A stretch of DNA of 64,000 nt from Anaeramoeba flamelloides (lineage: Eukaryota; Metamonada; Anaeramoebidae): assembly GCA_027625915.1 (NCBI GenBank), contig JANTQA010000012.1:651001-715000 (forward strand), in the 5' to 3' direction. Below the pieces are notes generated by a model. The model ran no database searches. It saw only the letters and a program-made list of their open reading frames with translations, and had not been told where the DNA came from. Numbering within the stretch: position 1 is the stretch's first letter; each line of letters opens with the position of its first letter. Below are positions 41,849 to 54,567 of this stretch, one piece after another. The translations under genes and the position numbers were made by a program.

Positions 41849-44036
41849 ATTTTTAATAATTATCAAATTATTTTAAATGATTCCTTTAAGGTTTGCGATC
41901 TTTGGTTCTTGAAATGGGGCGGAAAGATTTATTGCAAGACTTGTAATTAGTAGTCTATTGATCTATTATAAAATCAGCATGTCAAAAGGGAAAACAATGT
42001 TTCTATTAAAATAAAAAGAAGAAAAAAATCAGACAAAATTATCAAAAACTGATTTGATGATCAAAAATTTTATGAGTAATTTTCATTTTCTGATCTTTTC
42101 AAAATTAAAAAGAATTTTCTTTTTGTTTTTTTTTAATCATTTTAACAAAAAAAGAATTTTTCATAAAAACTTTGATAAATTTTCAAGAACCTACCAAAAT
42201 ATTGCTAAATTTTTTTTGGATCATCAAAAAACAAAAAAAATAAATAAAAAATTTACAAAAAAAGAGTTTTTTTTTTATTTATTTTTGAGGAGATAAAAAA
42301 TGAAAAAAATGATTTCAAAGCATCTAAATTATATTTCTGGCTGGCAAATTACAAAACCAAGAATTTGGAAGTATTTTTTGATTCTAGAAGAATAAAGTTT
42401 TCTTTTAAGGTTGAAGCCTGGATACTTTTCTTTTGTTTTTTTAAAATCAAAAGTTTTGGATTGTTTTTTATTTCAGTTACAATTTCTGCTTCGTTTGGGA
42501 GACTTTAAATCTGTTTTTTTTTATGTGCTTTAAATCAATAGATTGGACCTATTTGTTGTTATTTATTATTATTTCTTGTTTCTCTTGAAGGGTTGAAAAC
42601 TGGATCTTATAATGAGGATATTTTCTTTTTCTTTTGACGGTGGATTGGTTTTAAGTTCGTGGATATTAATTTGAGATTATTTTAATTGAAAATTTTATTT
42701 GGTGATTTTTTGTCAGTTTTTTTACAAGTATGTTTTATATTTTGATTCAAATATTATTTGTGTTCAAGTTAAGGATATACCAAAAAAAAAAAAATAAATA
42801 AAATAAAAAAAAATTTGATTTTTTAATTATTTACTTACTTTTATTTCAAAAAAAAAAAAAGAAATCAAATTATCTCTACCTTATTGCGAAAAATTAATAT
42901 AATTTGATCAAAGAATAAATAATAAAATCAACTGAAATTACAAACATTTTTTATTGGCTAAAATGATATAAACCCCATTCACTCAGAGGGTTACTGTGAA
43001 AAAATGAAATATTCACTTTTTTTAATAATCAATCAAAATGTGGATTGGTTCAGAAATAAAAAAAATTCTAAACTTTAGATTAGAGTTGTGATTCATAAAA
43101 GAAATGTCTGAAAAAACTAAATTTTTCCAAAAAGAATAAAATCTTATAAAAAAGTTTTGGGCATCTTTCATTGAAACATCTCATGCAAAATTTCTCAATT
43201 TCTTTGGACAATTAAAATTTTTGACAAAGAGTTTTTTCATTTGCAAATATATCGCTTTTAAAAACATTACAAAGGTTTCCCTTTCTTATTATTAATTTGG
43301 AGTTTTAAAATATTTTTTTTTTTTTCAAATTTGCTTTTTGTAAAAGAAAAAAGAAGAAGAAAAGAAAAAGAAAAAATAAATAAAAAAAAAAGTAAAGAAA
43401 AAAAAAAAGTAAAATTCAAAAAATAAAAAATTTGCAAAAAAATTTAAAAAATACAAATTAAAAAAAAATTGACTAAATTAGATAAAATGGTCTGGTTATG
43501 AAATTTGAAATTTTTATTTTGAGAAAATATTTGATTAAAATCATAGAATGTTTTCTAAACAAATATTAATATGTGATATTGTAAAAAATAGAGTTTTTAC
43601 AATTTTAAAGATAAATAAAGAGTTAAATACAATTTACTCAGATTTTAGTAATAGTAAATCGGAACTTTCAGTTTTGATTTTTGAATTCAAAGGGATTTTC
43701 AAAATAAAATAGTTGGGAAAATACCAATACTTTTGTTTAAAAAATGATTTTTTTAAAAAAATTAAAAGATTGGTATTTGCCACTCGATTTTTTGATTAAA
43801 AATATGATTAGTAATTTAGAATAAATCAGATATTATTTTTGCTATGTCAGAAATTGTGGGTAATTATATATAACCGATTATTTATTACAAAAATTGGAAA
43901 AACTCGATTTTTTTAACATTTGTATTTACGTTTATGTAGGAATTCAATAAAACTGGGTACCCAGTCCGGAAAAAGTTTATATATATATATATAATCTATT
44001 TACAAAAAAGTCGAGAATTATTAATTTTGCAGTTCA
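41849..44036. other. Intergenic, repeat fragments only
   Basis: 42960-43215 is related to 36255-36500 (CCATTCACTCAGAGGGTTAC against CCATTTCGCTCAAAAGAACC; shared AAATTTCTCAATTTCTTTG). 43310-43460 is an A-rich low-complexity tract. A small open stretch at 42054-42296 is A/T homopolymer-driven, with no domain. A (TA)n tract lies at about 43978-43993. Confidence 0.5.
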
Positions 44037-44236
44037 TACAGTCAAATACACTTTTAAAGCACAAACTTTTAACGAAATTTAAGGTTCAATAAAAATCCCA
44101 AATTTAAGGCATAAAATTCAGATTCTAGTTAAATAATTTGTAAAAATAACAATTCCAAATTTTGTGCCTTAATTTGAGGTTTTTTTTGCCTTAAATTTCG
44201 TTGAAAGTTTGTACCCTAAAAGTGAAACTGACTGTA
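44037..44236. mobile_element. F1 palindromic MITE, copy 5
   Basis: TACAGTCAAATACACTTTTA at the left and AAAAGTGAAACTGACTGTA at the right. Internal AACGAAATTTAAGG and CCTTAAATTTCGTTG are mirrored. Confidence 0.8.
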
Positions 44237-44239
44237 GAA

Positions 44240-44345
44240 TACAAACTAAGTTGATAACTAATCAGCAAAGAACCCAAATAACAAGTCTGTACATCATATA
44301 AAAGACAATATTTTCCCCAGTTTTAGGGATTTTAATTTTTAAGAA
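44240..44345. mobile_element. F3 right-end fragment
   Basis: GATAACTAATCAGCAAAGAACC through CAGTTTTAGGGATTTTAATT follows the F3 right arm (CAGATTTCAGGGATTGTAAAC). No left end is present. It lies 3 bp from F1 copy 5. Confidence 0.5.
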
Positions 44346-44728
44346 TAAAGAACTTTAGAAATTTACCCAATTGGACTACTATACAAATAAGATTTTGATA
44401 TTTAGCTATTGAACACATTATTAACTCAGATAAGTGTTCCTATTAAAATTAGATTTTATAATCAATTTGCATAACAATTACCATTCTATATTTTTTTATA
44501 TTCCACTTTAGAATTGCAAAGTTAATATGTTAATTAATTAGTAAAATGAATATGTTTGAGAATTCTATCAGAAGTTGGTGAGACTAATATGCGGTGTATA
44601 AAGCTAAATTATTTTCTATCTAGGATTATCATAAGTAATAAAAAAAAAAAAAATATTCTTATTTATAATTATTTTGATTTCACTATTAAAAAAATATAAA
44701 GAAAAAGTAAAATTTTTGTATGATTGTA
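44346..44728. other. No feature seen
   Basis: AT-rich spacer between an F3 fragment and F5 copy 3. Confidence 0.4.
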
Positions 44729-44960
44729 TACTGTTAATTGCCAAATAAAAAGATTAAATTTTTCATTTAACTTCCCAAAAAAATCAAAACATCTACCAAG
44801 AATTCAAATAAATAATCAAAGTCCACTATTCTAAGAAATCAAACTGAAAATTCAAGCTTCTTTTAAGAATTAATAAATTTGAAATGTTCCAAGATTTTTA
44901 AAATCTTTTTTGATAAGCTGAATAAAAATTTAGTTTAATTTATTTTTTCAACAAATAGTA
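44729..44960. mobile_element. F5 MITE, copy 3 (LINE-free reference copy)
   Basis: 232 bp between TA dinucleotides. The left TACTGTTAATTGCCAAATAA and the right TTTTTTCAACAAATAGTA are inverted. It aligns with 4226-4291 plus 10651-10811 across the LINE insertion point (AAAAAAATC...ACATCT...AAGAATTCAAA). Confidence 0.75.
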
Positions 44961-45374
44961 AATATCGAATACCTTCAAAACTTAAATAAAAAACAAAACA
45001 ATTATTTCTAAAACCAAAAAAGTTAAATCCGAAAAATGAGAATTATTTTATACAAATATTCATGAATAACTTTTAATTCTTTTAAAAATATTAAAGAACA
45101 AAAATCCAGGTTATTAAACATAATGTAATATATTTTGCTTAGGAATTTAATTTTATTCTCTTTAATTACCATGAAGAAATATCAACAGTTTTTCAATTAT
45201 TTTCTATATTAAACCACTTTTCACTTAAAAAGTGTGAAGAAATCCATAATTCCTTTAATGTCGATTTTTGAGAACATTTTTTCAATTACCATTAAAATGT
45301 AAACTCTTTAATTGATGACAGACCTGGCCTTATTCGACCCCCCCCTTTCTATTGGAGAACTTTGTCTTCGTTAC

Positions 45375-45845
45375 ATAATAAATTGAAAAAAATTTATAAT
45401 CAGCTTTCTAAAAAAAACAATCATAACCTGAGAATTCAAATATCGAATCAAATTTCCACAATTCTAAATAAGAAAAGAATAAATGAAATGAAGTGAGGAA
45501 TTACAATTTGTTGAAAAATAAAGAAGATAAAATTCTCATTCACCATTCTAACAAAAGATTTTCAAAATCATCTGTAAAATTATGTGAAACATATCAAATT
45601 TCCATTTTTTTAATTCTTAAAGAAGCTAAAAATATTAATTCCCCTTTTAGAATTGTTTGCCTTGATGGTATATTGTTAATTATTGGGATGTGATTTTTTT
45701 GGGAAAGCTGAATGAAAATTTTGATCTTTTTATTTTACTTTAATCAGTAAGTCTTTTCAGTGGGAAATTTGATCTTTTCAACACTTTTTTAGAGAGCTGA
45801 ATGATAATTTGGTTATCTTTATTTTTCAATAAATAGAAAGATTCA
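45375..45845. repeat. Overlapping F5 remnants upstream of UBAC2
   Basis: Two left-end-like pieces (ATAATCAGCTTTCTAAAAA near 45397; TTTGTTGAAAAATAAAG near 45507) and two right-end-like pieces (AAAGCTGAATGAAAATTTTG near 45705; GAGCTGAATGATAATTTGG near 45795) suggest one F5 inside another. The open stretch 45493-45693 lies inside and is not a gene. Confidence 0.5.
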
Positions 45846-45891
45846 AACAATGGTAGTTAACCTATTGCCCTATTCTTTTGAAAAAACATAA

Positions 45892-48800
45892 ATGATAAGA
45901 AAAAGTTCTTCATCCTTAAATTTAAATATCAAAAGAGAATCATTTTTTTGTTTGTATATAATTTTAAACTTTTTCATAATGCTTATTTCAGGACCCAATG
46001 GATTTTATAATTCGCCTCTAACAAAATGTCTCTTTATTATCGTTTTATTCTTCTCACTTGGTGTCTATGTTTTTAAAATTGAACCAACAAATTTAGCACT
46101 CTCTTTTTTTGCATTTCGAAATAGTGAATGGTATCGATTATTTGTGAGCCAGTTCTACTTTGGTAGTCCGTCTGAATTTATCCTTGGCTTGGCTCTTTTG
46201 TATTCATGGAGGATCCATGAGCGTTTAATTGGGACAAGAAAATTTGCAGCACATTTTATTGTTGTTTTTATTCAAATTACGATCCTGAACCTTGCTTTTT
46301 TAGCAACGATTAGATACAATAAATTTGTTGCACCTGGACCGTAACTATTTTTCCTTATTTTTTTGGATGATTTGAAATCGCTTTTTTTTTTTTGTTTTCC
46401 GATCAAAAAATTGGTTCTTTTTTTTATTTTATTATCCCTTTCTTTTCACTTTTAAAAAAAAGAAGATTTCGTTAGAATTATTTTTATCCAATTAGAATCG
46501 AAAAAACAATTCGTTGTAAATAAAAAGAACAATTGCTACCACTGAATTCAAATAATTGATTTAAACTTTTAGGTTCATTTTTCCTTAATTTGAAACTTGA
46601 AAAGCTCAACTTTGAAAAACATTTCTTCCATTTCAAAAACCTTTCAAAAATCAACAACTGTGAATTGTAAAATAAAAGAAAGAATATTTTTATTCACTTT
46701 CCGAAAGAAATAAACAAAACCCCTTGTATAAAATAAATGATCAAAGTGCTCAATTCTAAAAGGGAAAACCGAATATAACTGATTTGTGGAATTAAAGAAT
46801 TTGGAATTTGGCTTTGATCTCTTAAGGGATTCGCGTCTACCAAGGAGAAGTCTCTGACCAAAATATGTTCTTATTGGACCTAAATCACGCTGTTACCCAT
46901 GGGTTCTAATAGTCTCTAAAAAATCTATTGGTATAATTAAGATAGTACGATTTGTCGATCTCATCAATTTAAAATGATCCTTTGTTGTTTGTCAAAAATT
47001 CAATAATTCAAGAAATAAATCTACACTTAGAATTCAAATTTAAGGGCTACATTTGCAATTGAAGTTTAAATTATTATATGTTATAATCAGTATTTAGAGG
47101 TTGGTAAATCTCCCAAATATTTTGTCATCAAGATCTAAGAAGTAAAAAATGACAAATTTTTAGGGAATTTGTCTGTCCTCGTTTCTGTGATTTCTGTGAT
47201 TTCTGTGATATCACAAAATGAAAAAGTAGGATGAGAAAAATTGCCTTTTTGAGAAAATTTCACCATGTCAATTTTTAAAACATGGGCACATTATAATCGA
47301 TTTTCTATTTTTTTTTTTTCATTTGCGAGTTAAGTTTAAAGGGTTTTCAGTTTTCGCTTCAAAGGTCAAAATGGAAATGATTGAAAATTTTTGGTGAATA
47401 ATCATTTATTATTTTCCAAACAATGATATTTTTATGAAAAGACACGATAATGGATTTGGTATTGTATTGAATCCACTAAAATTCCCATTTCCAAAAAAGA
47501 AAGATCATTTTTTCTTCTCAACTGGTACAATATTTTTTTTTTGAAAAATACAAAATTAGGGAATCTTTTTTACAAATTTTATTTTCATTAGATTGTTGCA
47601 TGCAAAATTCTTCAAAACCTTTCTCACACAACCCCTTTCAATTTGTCTTGAAACTAAAAATTGGATTTTCGAGAGAAACATTAAAAAGAAAAAAAAATTT
47701 ATCAAAATAAAACCAAATATTTAGAGTATTTATTATTGTGGATTCTATTCAAAAATCAAATAGAGTAAATGCTATTCTAAAAAGCGTTATTGGGAACTTC
47801 AATTTTTGAAAAAACAAAAAGAATTAAAAACTCAAAAACACTCTGAGAAAGCATCAATTCCTTTGTAAGAATTAATCTGATTTGTGGAGACAATGTACCA
47901 ATTCAACGTAACCAAATTGTCAAAACTTATAGACAATACGATCTTCAAAAGTTAGAGTTGATTATTGGGAGTGTTTGAATTGATTGTCATTTTTTAGGCA
48001 AGAAAATCTTGATTATTTTTCTTTTTCTCGTTTTTCAAAATATTTTGTTCGAGTTTAGATATAGCTCAATTTTTGTTCATTTTTCATTTAAAAATGACAC
48101 AGAAAATGATTATTTGATCTAAATTTGAGAATATTTTAACAATAATTCATTTACATTTTATATGAGAGGGAAACAAATTGTGCCGTCACAATTTGGTGAA
48201 TTGCAAACAAAGTCGTTAAAGGTTGGTCATCAATATTAAGACTTGAAAGTTTAAAAATATCTTTCTTAAATTCATCTCAAAATGTAGATTAGCTACCAAA
48301 AAAAATTCATATTTTTAAAAAAATTAAAGAATTTACTTTGATTTATTATTTTGATAAATTATTCCTGAAATCTTGGAAATATATTGGTTGTTTAATTACT
48401 TTTATAAAAAGGAAGCAAAACTAATTATCCTTTTGGTTTTTTATGAAAATGATTATTGAGCTAATCTTTGAAATTAAACAATTGAAATAATAGTTATCTT
48501 TGAAGGATTCTAAAGATTTCTTTTTAAATACTAGAAATACTATTATTTTGGAGATCTATTTTTAGATTTGGAGAAGTTAATTAAAAAAAATCAAATAATA
48601 ACAATTTTTAATTGATATTATTAGTAAAAAATCTAATAATTTATTGTTCAGTAATATTTATAATGTTTTTTTTTTTGAGAGTCATTTGAACTATAGAGCA
48701 CTAATCTCATTTACTTCTCAATTATAACATACTTTAATTATAGACACATAATCTATGCTGGCACTAATCCCTTATATATATATATATATATATATATTAT

Positions 48801-50824
48801 TATTATTATTTGGAAAGCCAAACGAAAATTTGGTTCGGTTTATTTTTCAGCAAATAGTATGATTAATATTGTCTTTACATTTAAACCATTAAAATTCATT
48901 ATCTTTTTTTTATTCAAAGCTGATAAAAAATACTTACAAAAAACGAAAATGAAGTAAATAGTTTCAAGCATTTATTTGAATTTACCAGTAACCCTTACAC
49001 AAAGAAGTTTATTGCGAAAAATTTTACAAAAACTTTTTTTCTCAATAGTCCATCCAAATTAAAAAACTTAAAAATTGTGCTTTTTTAGTAAAATCGATAT
49101 TTATTTCATGCACCTTAAGGGATTATTGTCAGCATAGATTCGACTAGAATTAAATTATGTTGTAATTAGAAGTAAATGAGATTAGTGCTCTATAGTTCAA
49201 ATGACTCTCAAAAAAAAAACCATTATAAATATTACTGAACAATAAATTATTAGATTTTTTACCAATGATCTTCTCAATTAAAAATTGTCATTATTGGAAT
49301 TCATTTTTTTAAATTACCTTTCCAAATATAAAAATAGAAATACAAAATAATAGCATTTATAGTATTTAATATATTAATATTTAGAACCCACCCAAAGATA
49401 ACTATTTTTTCAATTAGTAATTTCAAAGATTAAATCAATAATCATCAACATAAAAAACCAAAAGGATAATTAGTTTTGCTTCCTTTTTAAAAAAGCTAAT
49501 TAAACAACCAATATATTTCCAAGATTTCAGGAATAATTTATCAAAATAATAAATCAAAGTTAATTATTTAATTTTTTTAAAAAAATTCTGAAAGTTTTAT
49601 TAGCTAATCTATATTTCGCCACAAATTTAAGAAAGATATTTTTCAACTGAAAGTCTGAGGGTTAGATTGTTCAACCTTTAAATGTGTATCGAAATTTAGA
49701 TTTTTTTCTGAGAATTCTTGTTGGGTTTTTTTCTAATACAAGGATCTTTTTTTAATTGATGTGATCAACAAATATTACTACTTTACTAATCAAAATTTTA
49801 GAGACTTTTCAAACTATGTATCACTCATGTGATTTACCTGAAATAATAACATACTTTAATTTTAGACTTCTTCGCAGTAGAATCTAATCCCTTAATGAAC
49901 ATCGATAGGTGTTTCAAATAAAGCTAATCGGTAACAATACAAAAAAAAAAACCGGTTCTTAAAGATTATCAGCAATACTTGTAGAAGTGATGATCGAAAT
50001 TTATTTTTGTAAAAATAAATACTAACAAAACAAATTAAACTAAGAAGAGAGAAAACTCAATTATGGTAATTCAATTTCAAATATACATGAATGAAAAATC
50101 AACTAACAAAGACCTTTTATAATTAATTTTCTTTTCCTTCCCTTTCCCTTTCCCTTTCTTGAAATCATTTTTCTAAAAACCAATAAATTAAAAAATAAAT
50201 TATATTTATACACATTATTTTTTTTTTAAAAAAAAAAAATATAATAATAGTTATGGTTGGATATATTCTGGATTTATCTTTTATTTAGATATTCCACCAA
50301 CTATACATTTCTTTAAATTAAGAGGCATTCCGATAACAGATAAAATATTTTTATATATGATTGGGGCACAATTATTTTTAATACCAAAATACGCATCGAA
50401 TTTTTGCATTCTAGCAGGAATTATTGCTGGTATAAATATCAGATCAAATATATTTCATATGAAGGAATGGGAAATTCCAGAATTTATTATAAATTTCTGT
50501 TCAAAAAGAATATTATCATTTATTCAAAGCCAAAATAACCCTACCTTAATGCTAATAAATAGAAATCACCCAAGAAGAGATATAAACCACAACCAAGAAA
50601 GAAATAACCGTAGAAACAATCAAAACAGAGAAGAGGAAATACCAATAAATTTACCACAACAAGTTGTGCCTGAAATTGATCAAGAATCTCTAAATTATTA
50701 TTATGAAATTTCTGCATCAATGGGACATGACCGTCTATTTGCACAAGGGATCCTTGATAATTATCGAAATGATGTGAATCGAGCTGTAAATTTTTTATTG
50801 GAGCAATTATCACAACAAGACGAA

Positions 50825-50859
<35 letters not shown>

Positions 50860-50881
50860 TCTTGGAAACGATATGAATTAA
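45892..50881 (+). CDS. UBAC2: UBAC2-type ER pseudo-rhomboid with C-terminal UBA, two exons
   Basis: Exons 45892-46340 and 50251-50881 join in phase 2 to encode 359 residues; human UBAC2 has 344. Exon 1 shows the family start GPNGFYNSPLTKCLF (human SGLYKAPLSKSLL) and SWRIHERLIGTRKFAAHF (human NFRIFERRYGSRKFASF). The junction VAPGP/YGWIYSGF continues into FFKLRGIPITDKIFLYMIGA (human ILGPLSITNKTLIYILGL). A polar, Asn/Arg-rich loop follows, then a UBA domain (about residues 290-335) with MGHDRLFAQGIL and NDVNRAVNFLLEQL, and a poly-Asn tail. In animals UBAC2 is an ER multipass protein acting in ER-associated degradation with gp78 and UBXD8. The derlin/rhomboid catalytic Ser-His pair is absent in the family. 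Donor GTAACT, acceptor AATAATAG. Family confidence is high; exact splice edges are inferred. Confidence 0.88.
46826..48771. mobile_element. F4 copy split by F8 (middle shell)
   Basis: TTAA then GGGATTCGCGTCTACC at the left; GCTGGCACTAATCCC at the right, where the flank is TTA followed by a TA microsatellite (48771-48800). Arms match other F4 copies in order up to about 47080 and again from about 48190. About 1.1 kb between is foreign to F4. Confidence 0.65.
47095..48185. repeat. F8 dispersed repeat, copy 2 (inner core)
   Basis: An inverted relative of 27420-28510: GTTTCTGTGATTTCTGTGAT here against ATCACAGAAATCACAGAAAC there, and ATTGAATCCACTAAAATTCC against GGAATTTTGATGGATTCAAT. Edges are approximate. 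Confidence 0.6.
49119..49891. mobile_element. F4 TTAA-bounded element, copy 2
   Basis: TTAA 49115-49118, then GGGATTATTGTC. The right end GTAGAATCTAATCCC is followed by TTAA 49892-49895. The inverted subterminal arms and about 770-bp length match copy 1. Confidence 0.75.
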
Positions 50882-51509
50882 ACCAAATATTAAATATTGG
50901 CTTTTTCACTAATTAAAAAATTAATAAAATTTTATTTATAACATATTTCTATATATTTTAATTTTTAAATTTAAATGTCTTTTTTTTTTTTTGATTTCAA
51001 TAATTATTCATCTCATTTAATTACAAAAATACAAACCGTTAAATCCAATCCAATTTAATTCAGAAGGTAATATAAACCTATTTTTTCAAAATTTAATTTA
51101 CCTTTATTCGTTGGTTTATACTAATTATCATTTTTAATGATTTAAATTTGAATATTAATGGGTTATTCAGAGCAAATAAAAAAAATAAAATTGTAAAGAT
51201 TGTTATTAAAGTTCTCTTCATGTAGACCTTTTATACCCAATAAGGTTGGAAAATAGGGAAAACAATCATATATCTTATTAATAATAATTTAATACAATTT
51301 CTCAAGAAGAACAATTTAATAAAAGTAATAATATTTCAAAAAAATCTTTTTGATTAAATTCTTTAACGTAGACTCAAGAAATTGATCAATTAATAATTAT
51401 TTTGCATAACCACAATAATATACTTAATAACATACAATAAATCAGTTATCATTTTCTTTCTGGGTTAGGCTAAAAAAATTACTAAGAATAACAGATCTAC
51501 AAAGATGAT
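50882..51509. other. UBAC2 3' flank, no feature seen
   Basis: AT-rich; poly(T) at about 50978-50992. No open frame with a domain. Confidence 0.5.
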
Positions 51510-52165
51510 TTAATTAGCTTATACTTTAGACCAACTTCTTGTCACTTACTTATTCTTTCCCTTTTATCTATTTTCAAATTGTGAATTGCTGTTTTTTGTT
51601 ATTCAAAATAACTTTTTAGGATGATGAGAGAGTTTCTAATTATCAAAATAAGAAGAGTTGTTGGATAAATCAAATTAGTAAATTTTATGTAGATCAAGCA
51701 GAGTAGCTTATACTAATTTTCGAAAAAAAGTGAAAATTAAAAGAGTCTTTTAATCATCTAACTCATCCAATTTGAATGTTTTTAACAAACCATAAAAATA
51801 ATAAAATTGAGTTGAAAATTTTGAGATCAACTTGATTAATTTGTTTGAGTTTGGCAATTTAAAGATGATTTTTCGAAATTCTGTATGAGTGAAAACTTTT
51901 TCAAAATTATTAAAAAAAAAATGGTTGAATTTTTGTTACATTTTTTATTTTTTATTTTCCAGAATAAGATTGGATATAATTTTTCGTTTTTTGTTTGTTT
52001 TTAATTATTATTTTAATTTTTGGTATTAATTAGCCTGCTTAAAATAATAACTCTTGCAATTTTTGCAAATTTGATAAAATATGCAGATTATAATTTCTAT
52101 AAGTGATATTTTTAATGTAGCCTATAGAGAGAATTATAATCATCATATTTTTTCGAATTCACTAT
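51510..52165. repeat. F7 dispersed repeat, copy 2 (inverted)
   Basis: Opposite orientation to 36905-37565: GTTGTTGGATAAATCAAATT, AACTCATCCAATTTGAATG, GTTTGGCAATTTAAAGATG. The palindromic end recurs at about 52085-52145 (GATTATAATTTCTATAAGTG and GAGAATTATAATCATC). Confidence 0.7.
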
Positions 52166-54314
52166 AACAACGCCAGATATTCCTATAGTGCAGTTTGAAT
52201 TGTTTGTAAATTTTCTTTTTTTTTTCAAGAAATTTAAAGATCTTGAAATTATTGCGATCTTTTTGGAAAAAATAATTTGCTCAAAAGCTCATTAATTAAT
52301 TTTTTTTTTTTTTTTTGAATATCTAACTTTCTTTTTTTCATTATAAAAATTGAATTATAATATAAAATTTGTTTGACATAAAATTTTATTGTATCCTTGA
52401 ATAGACGGTATTGTTCTGAAAAAATGGGAAACTCAGAAAAAAAGTTCAAAACAATTTTTAATTGGGAAAATTTGTGAAAATAAAAAATAATATCAAAAAA
52501 AGAACAAATAAAACGATAAATGATTTGAATATTAAAATAGAGGTTTCAGAATTATTGAATTTATTATGATACGACCTATTGGACAAGTTTTTTTCTTTGA
52601 TTGATCTGTATAAAAAATTTTTGAAAAAAATTACCATTTTTTAGAAATCCAAAAGAATTCAAAACAATTAAGATAATCATGGAGATTAAAAAAAAATTTT
52701 TTGTTAGCTTAATTGAAAATATATCTACAGACCTTCCAAAATTATCTTGAAAATTTTAAATATCAAATTTTGATATTGATATAGATTTTTCAAAAGTTGA
52801 AAATGAGATAATACAACTCATCTTGAAAAAAATTTTACTTATATGAGTTTTTATGAAAAATAATCCTCTGATGTGAAAGAAAAAAAAATGATTTTATTTT
52901 TTTATTTTTTTAGGATTTAACTTTGTAGTTATTAATTACTCTGATTTGCCTTAAGTTTTTTTTTTAATTTGAAAAGCTAGACACTCTTTGACACTTTACT
53001 ACACTTTCTCAATTCGTAAAAAAAAATCATTTTTTTCTAGTGTAAATTTTATATAGTTTTTCAGAGAATTTTATGGTGTTAATTCATTATGTGTTCTCAA
53101 AATTTATTTTTTGAATATCAGAAAAAAGTTTTGAATACTTTCTCCGTTATGATTTTTTTTTGATACAAGCTTTATTATGATCGAAATTTTTGAATTTTGA
53201 AAAATCTATATCAACATACAAATTTGACATTGAAAAAAATCACTGTCGCTTTGAAATAACTGTCATGAATTATTATTTGATTTATATTTGTTTTTTTTCT
53301 AAATCCTCACAACTATGACTATGAAAAAAAATGTAGACTTGTTAAGTAAATATTTCAGATAAATAATCTTCCTTCTTTTTTTTGAGAAATCTTAGGGATT
53401 TTCTAATAAAAAAAATGAACAGTACATATCCATTGGATATGAGATTGGTTTACTAAAGTTTGAATATATATTTTCTAACAAGAAAAGATGATATCAAAAA
53501 TTTTTTACAAAAAAAAGAAACAAACTATAAGATTTTTTTTTTACAAAATACAAGAAATTACTTCAAAAATCTGAAAAATTACAAAAAAATAATCATATAA
53601 TCAAGTACTAATTTAAGTTTGATTCCAAACATCATTAATTTTATCAAAAATTTCGATTAAATCTTATAATTGCTCTTGTATATAAATTGATTCAGATCTT
53701 CCGATACCCAAATCTAAAAAAAAAAAAAAAAAAAAAGAGTTATATTTTGGTAATGGGTGAAAGGTTGTTAACAAGGGTTACTTACATAACTCTTTAGTTT
53801 GTTAAATAACCGGTGTTGACTTTTATATTTTTATTCATACTTTGACTTTTTTTCATACAAGTGTTTTTAAAGTGTTGTTTTCGAACTTTTTGATATTGAT
53901 TTCTTTTTTTTTGTTGTTGTTGATATGAAAAGTTTTCAAGAGTGTGTTTATTTTTTAAAGGTGAAGTATATATTGAAAATAGTAATTCCAGTCTACAAGT
54001 CATAAAAGAAACTATTTTTCAAATTTTTCCAAAATATTAGATCTTCTAATTGATTGAAAATTTATAAGATATTCGTAAAATCAATAAAAATTGATCTTTT
54101 TAAGAGATTTAATTTGATCTATTTATGAAAATGATTGAAAAGGAATTGATTTTTAAATAATTTGGTCATTGGACATATTCATGTCAAATTTTAATCAGAT
54201 AAAATATCGATTAATTAACTTTCGATTCAATATGAAATATTGCTTCATTTTGGAAATTTATCTCACCCAATACAGAGGAAATAAGAACCAAATAAAGAAA
54301 TAAAGTTTACTAAT
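52166..54314. other. Intergenic, minor repeat fragments
   Basis: A lone F9-like border (TTTTAATTTGAAAAGCTAGACACT) lies at 52960-52985. A fragment of the F2 right side (TTTTGGTAATGGGTGAAAGG, then CAAGGGTTACTTACATAAC) lies at 53740-53790. No gene is supported; the short open stretches at 52249-52449 and 53794-54003 lack domains. Confidence 0.5.
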
Positions 54315-54522
54315 TAAAGTCCGTTCCAAATTTAAGGTACAAACTTTCAACGAAATTTAAGGCACAATAAAAATCTCAAATTAAGGTACAAAATTTTTAA
54401 TTTTTTTTTTTACAATTTATTTTACTAGAATTTGAATTCCAAATTTTGTTCTTTAATTTGAGATTTTCCTGTTGCCTTAAATTTCGTTAAAAGTTTGTGT
54501 CTTAAATTTGAAACTGACTGTA
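54315..54522. mobile_element. F1 palindromic MITE, copy 6
   Basis: TAAAGTCCGTTCCAAATTTA at the left and AAATTTGAAACTGACTGTA at the right. The outer arms carry compensating AAATTT changes not seen in other copies. Confidence 0.7.
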
Positions 54523-54567
54523 CAAGATATGTTTTTATAGATTTTCATTCCAACTCTTGACTTTCAA

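Larger units (their letters stand above)
46647..48855. mobile_element. F5 MITE split by F4 (outer shell of a triple nest)
   Basis: The left F5 half is 46647-46821 (CTGTGAATTGTAAAATAAAAG, TTCACTTTCCGAAAG). The right half is about 48811-48855 (GGAAAGCCAAACGAAAATTT, TTTTTCAGCAAATAGTA). F4 entered at the TTAA-like site corresponding to TTTTTAAAATCTT in F5 copy 3. Confidence 0.6.
46341..50250 (+). other. 3.9-kb repeat-filled intron of UBAC2
   Basis: Bounded by GTAACT and an AG at 50249-50250. It contains a three-level nest (46647-48855) and a second F4 copy (49119-49891). The right-hand 350 bases are AT-rich, with (CCCTTT)n-like sequence near 50135-50160 and poly(T)/poly(A) just before the acceptor. 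No other exon is needed to complete the protein. Confidence 0.8.

Noticed and set aside
42054-42296. Basic 80-codon open stretch downstream of PRKRIP1
   Set aside because: Composed of A and T homopolymer codons with no domain, and probably 3' flank.
45493-45693. Small open stretch before UBAC2
   Set aside because: Lies inside F5 remnants and does not begin with a conventional start in a good context.
53794-54003. Short Gln/Lys-rich minus-strand stretch
   Set aside because: No domain, and it overlaps the edge of an F2 fragment.
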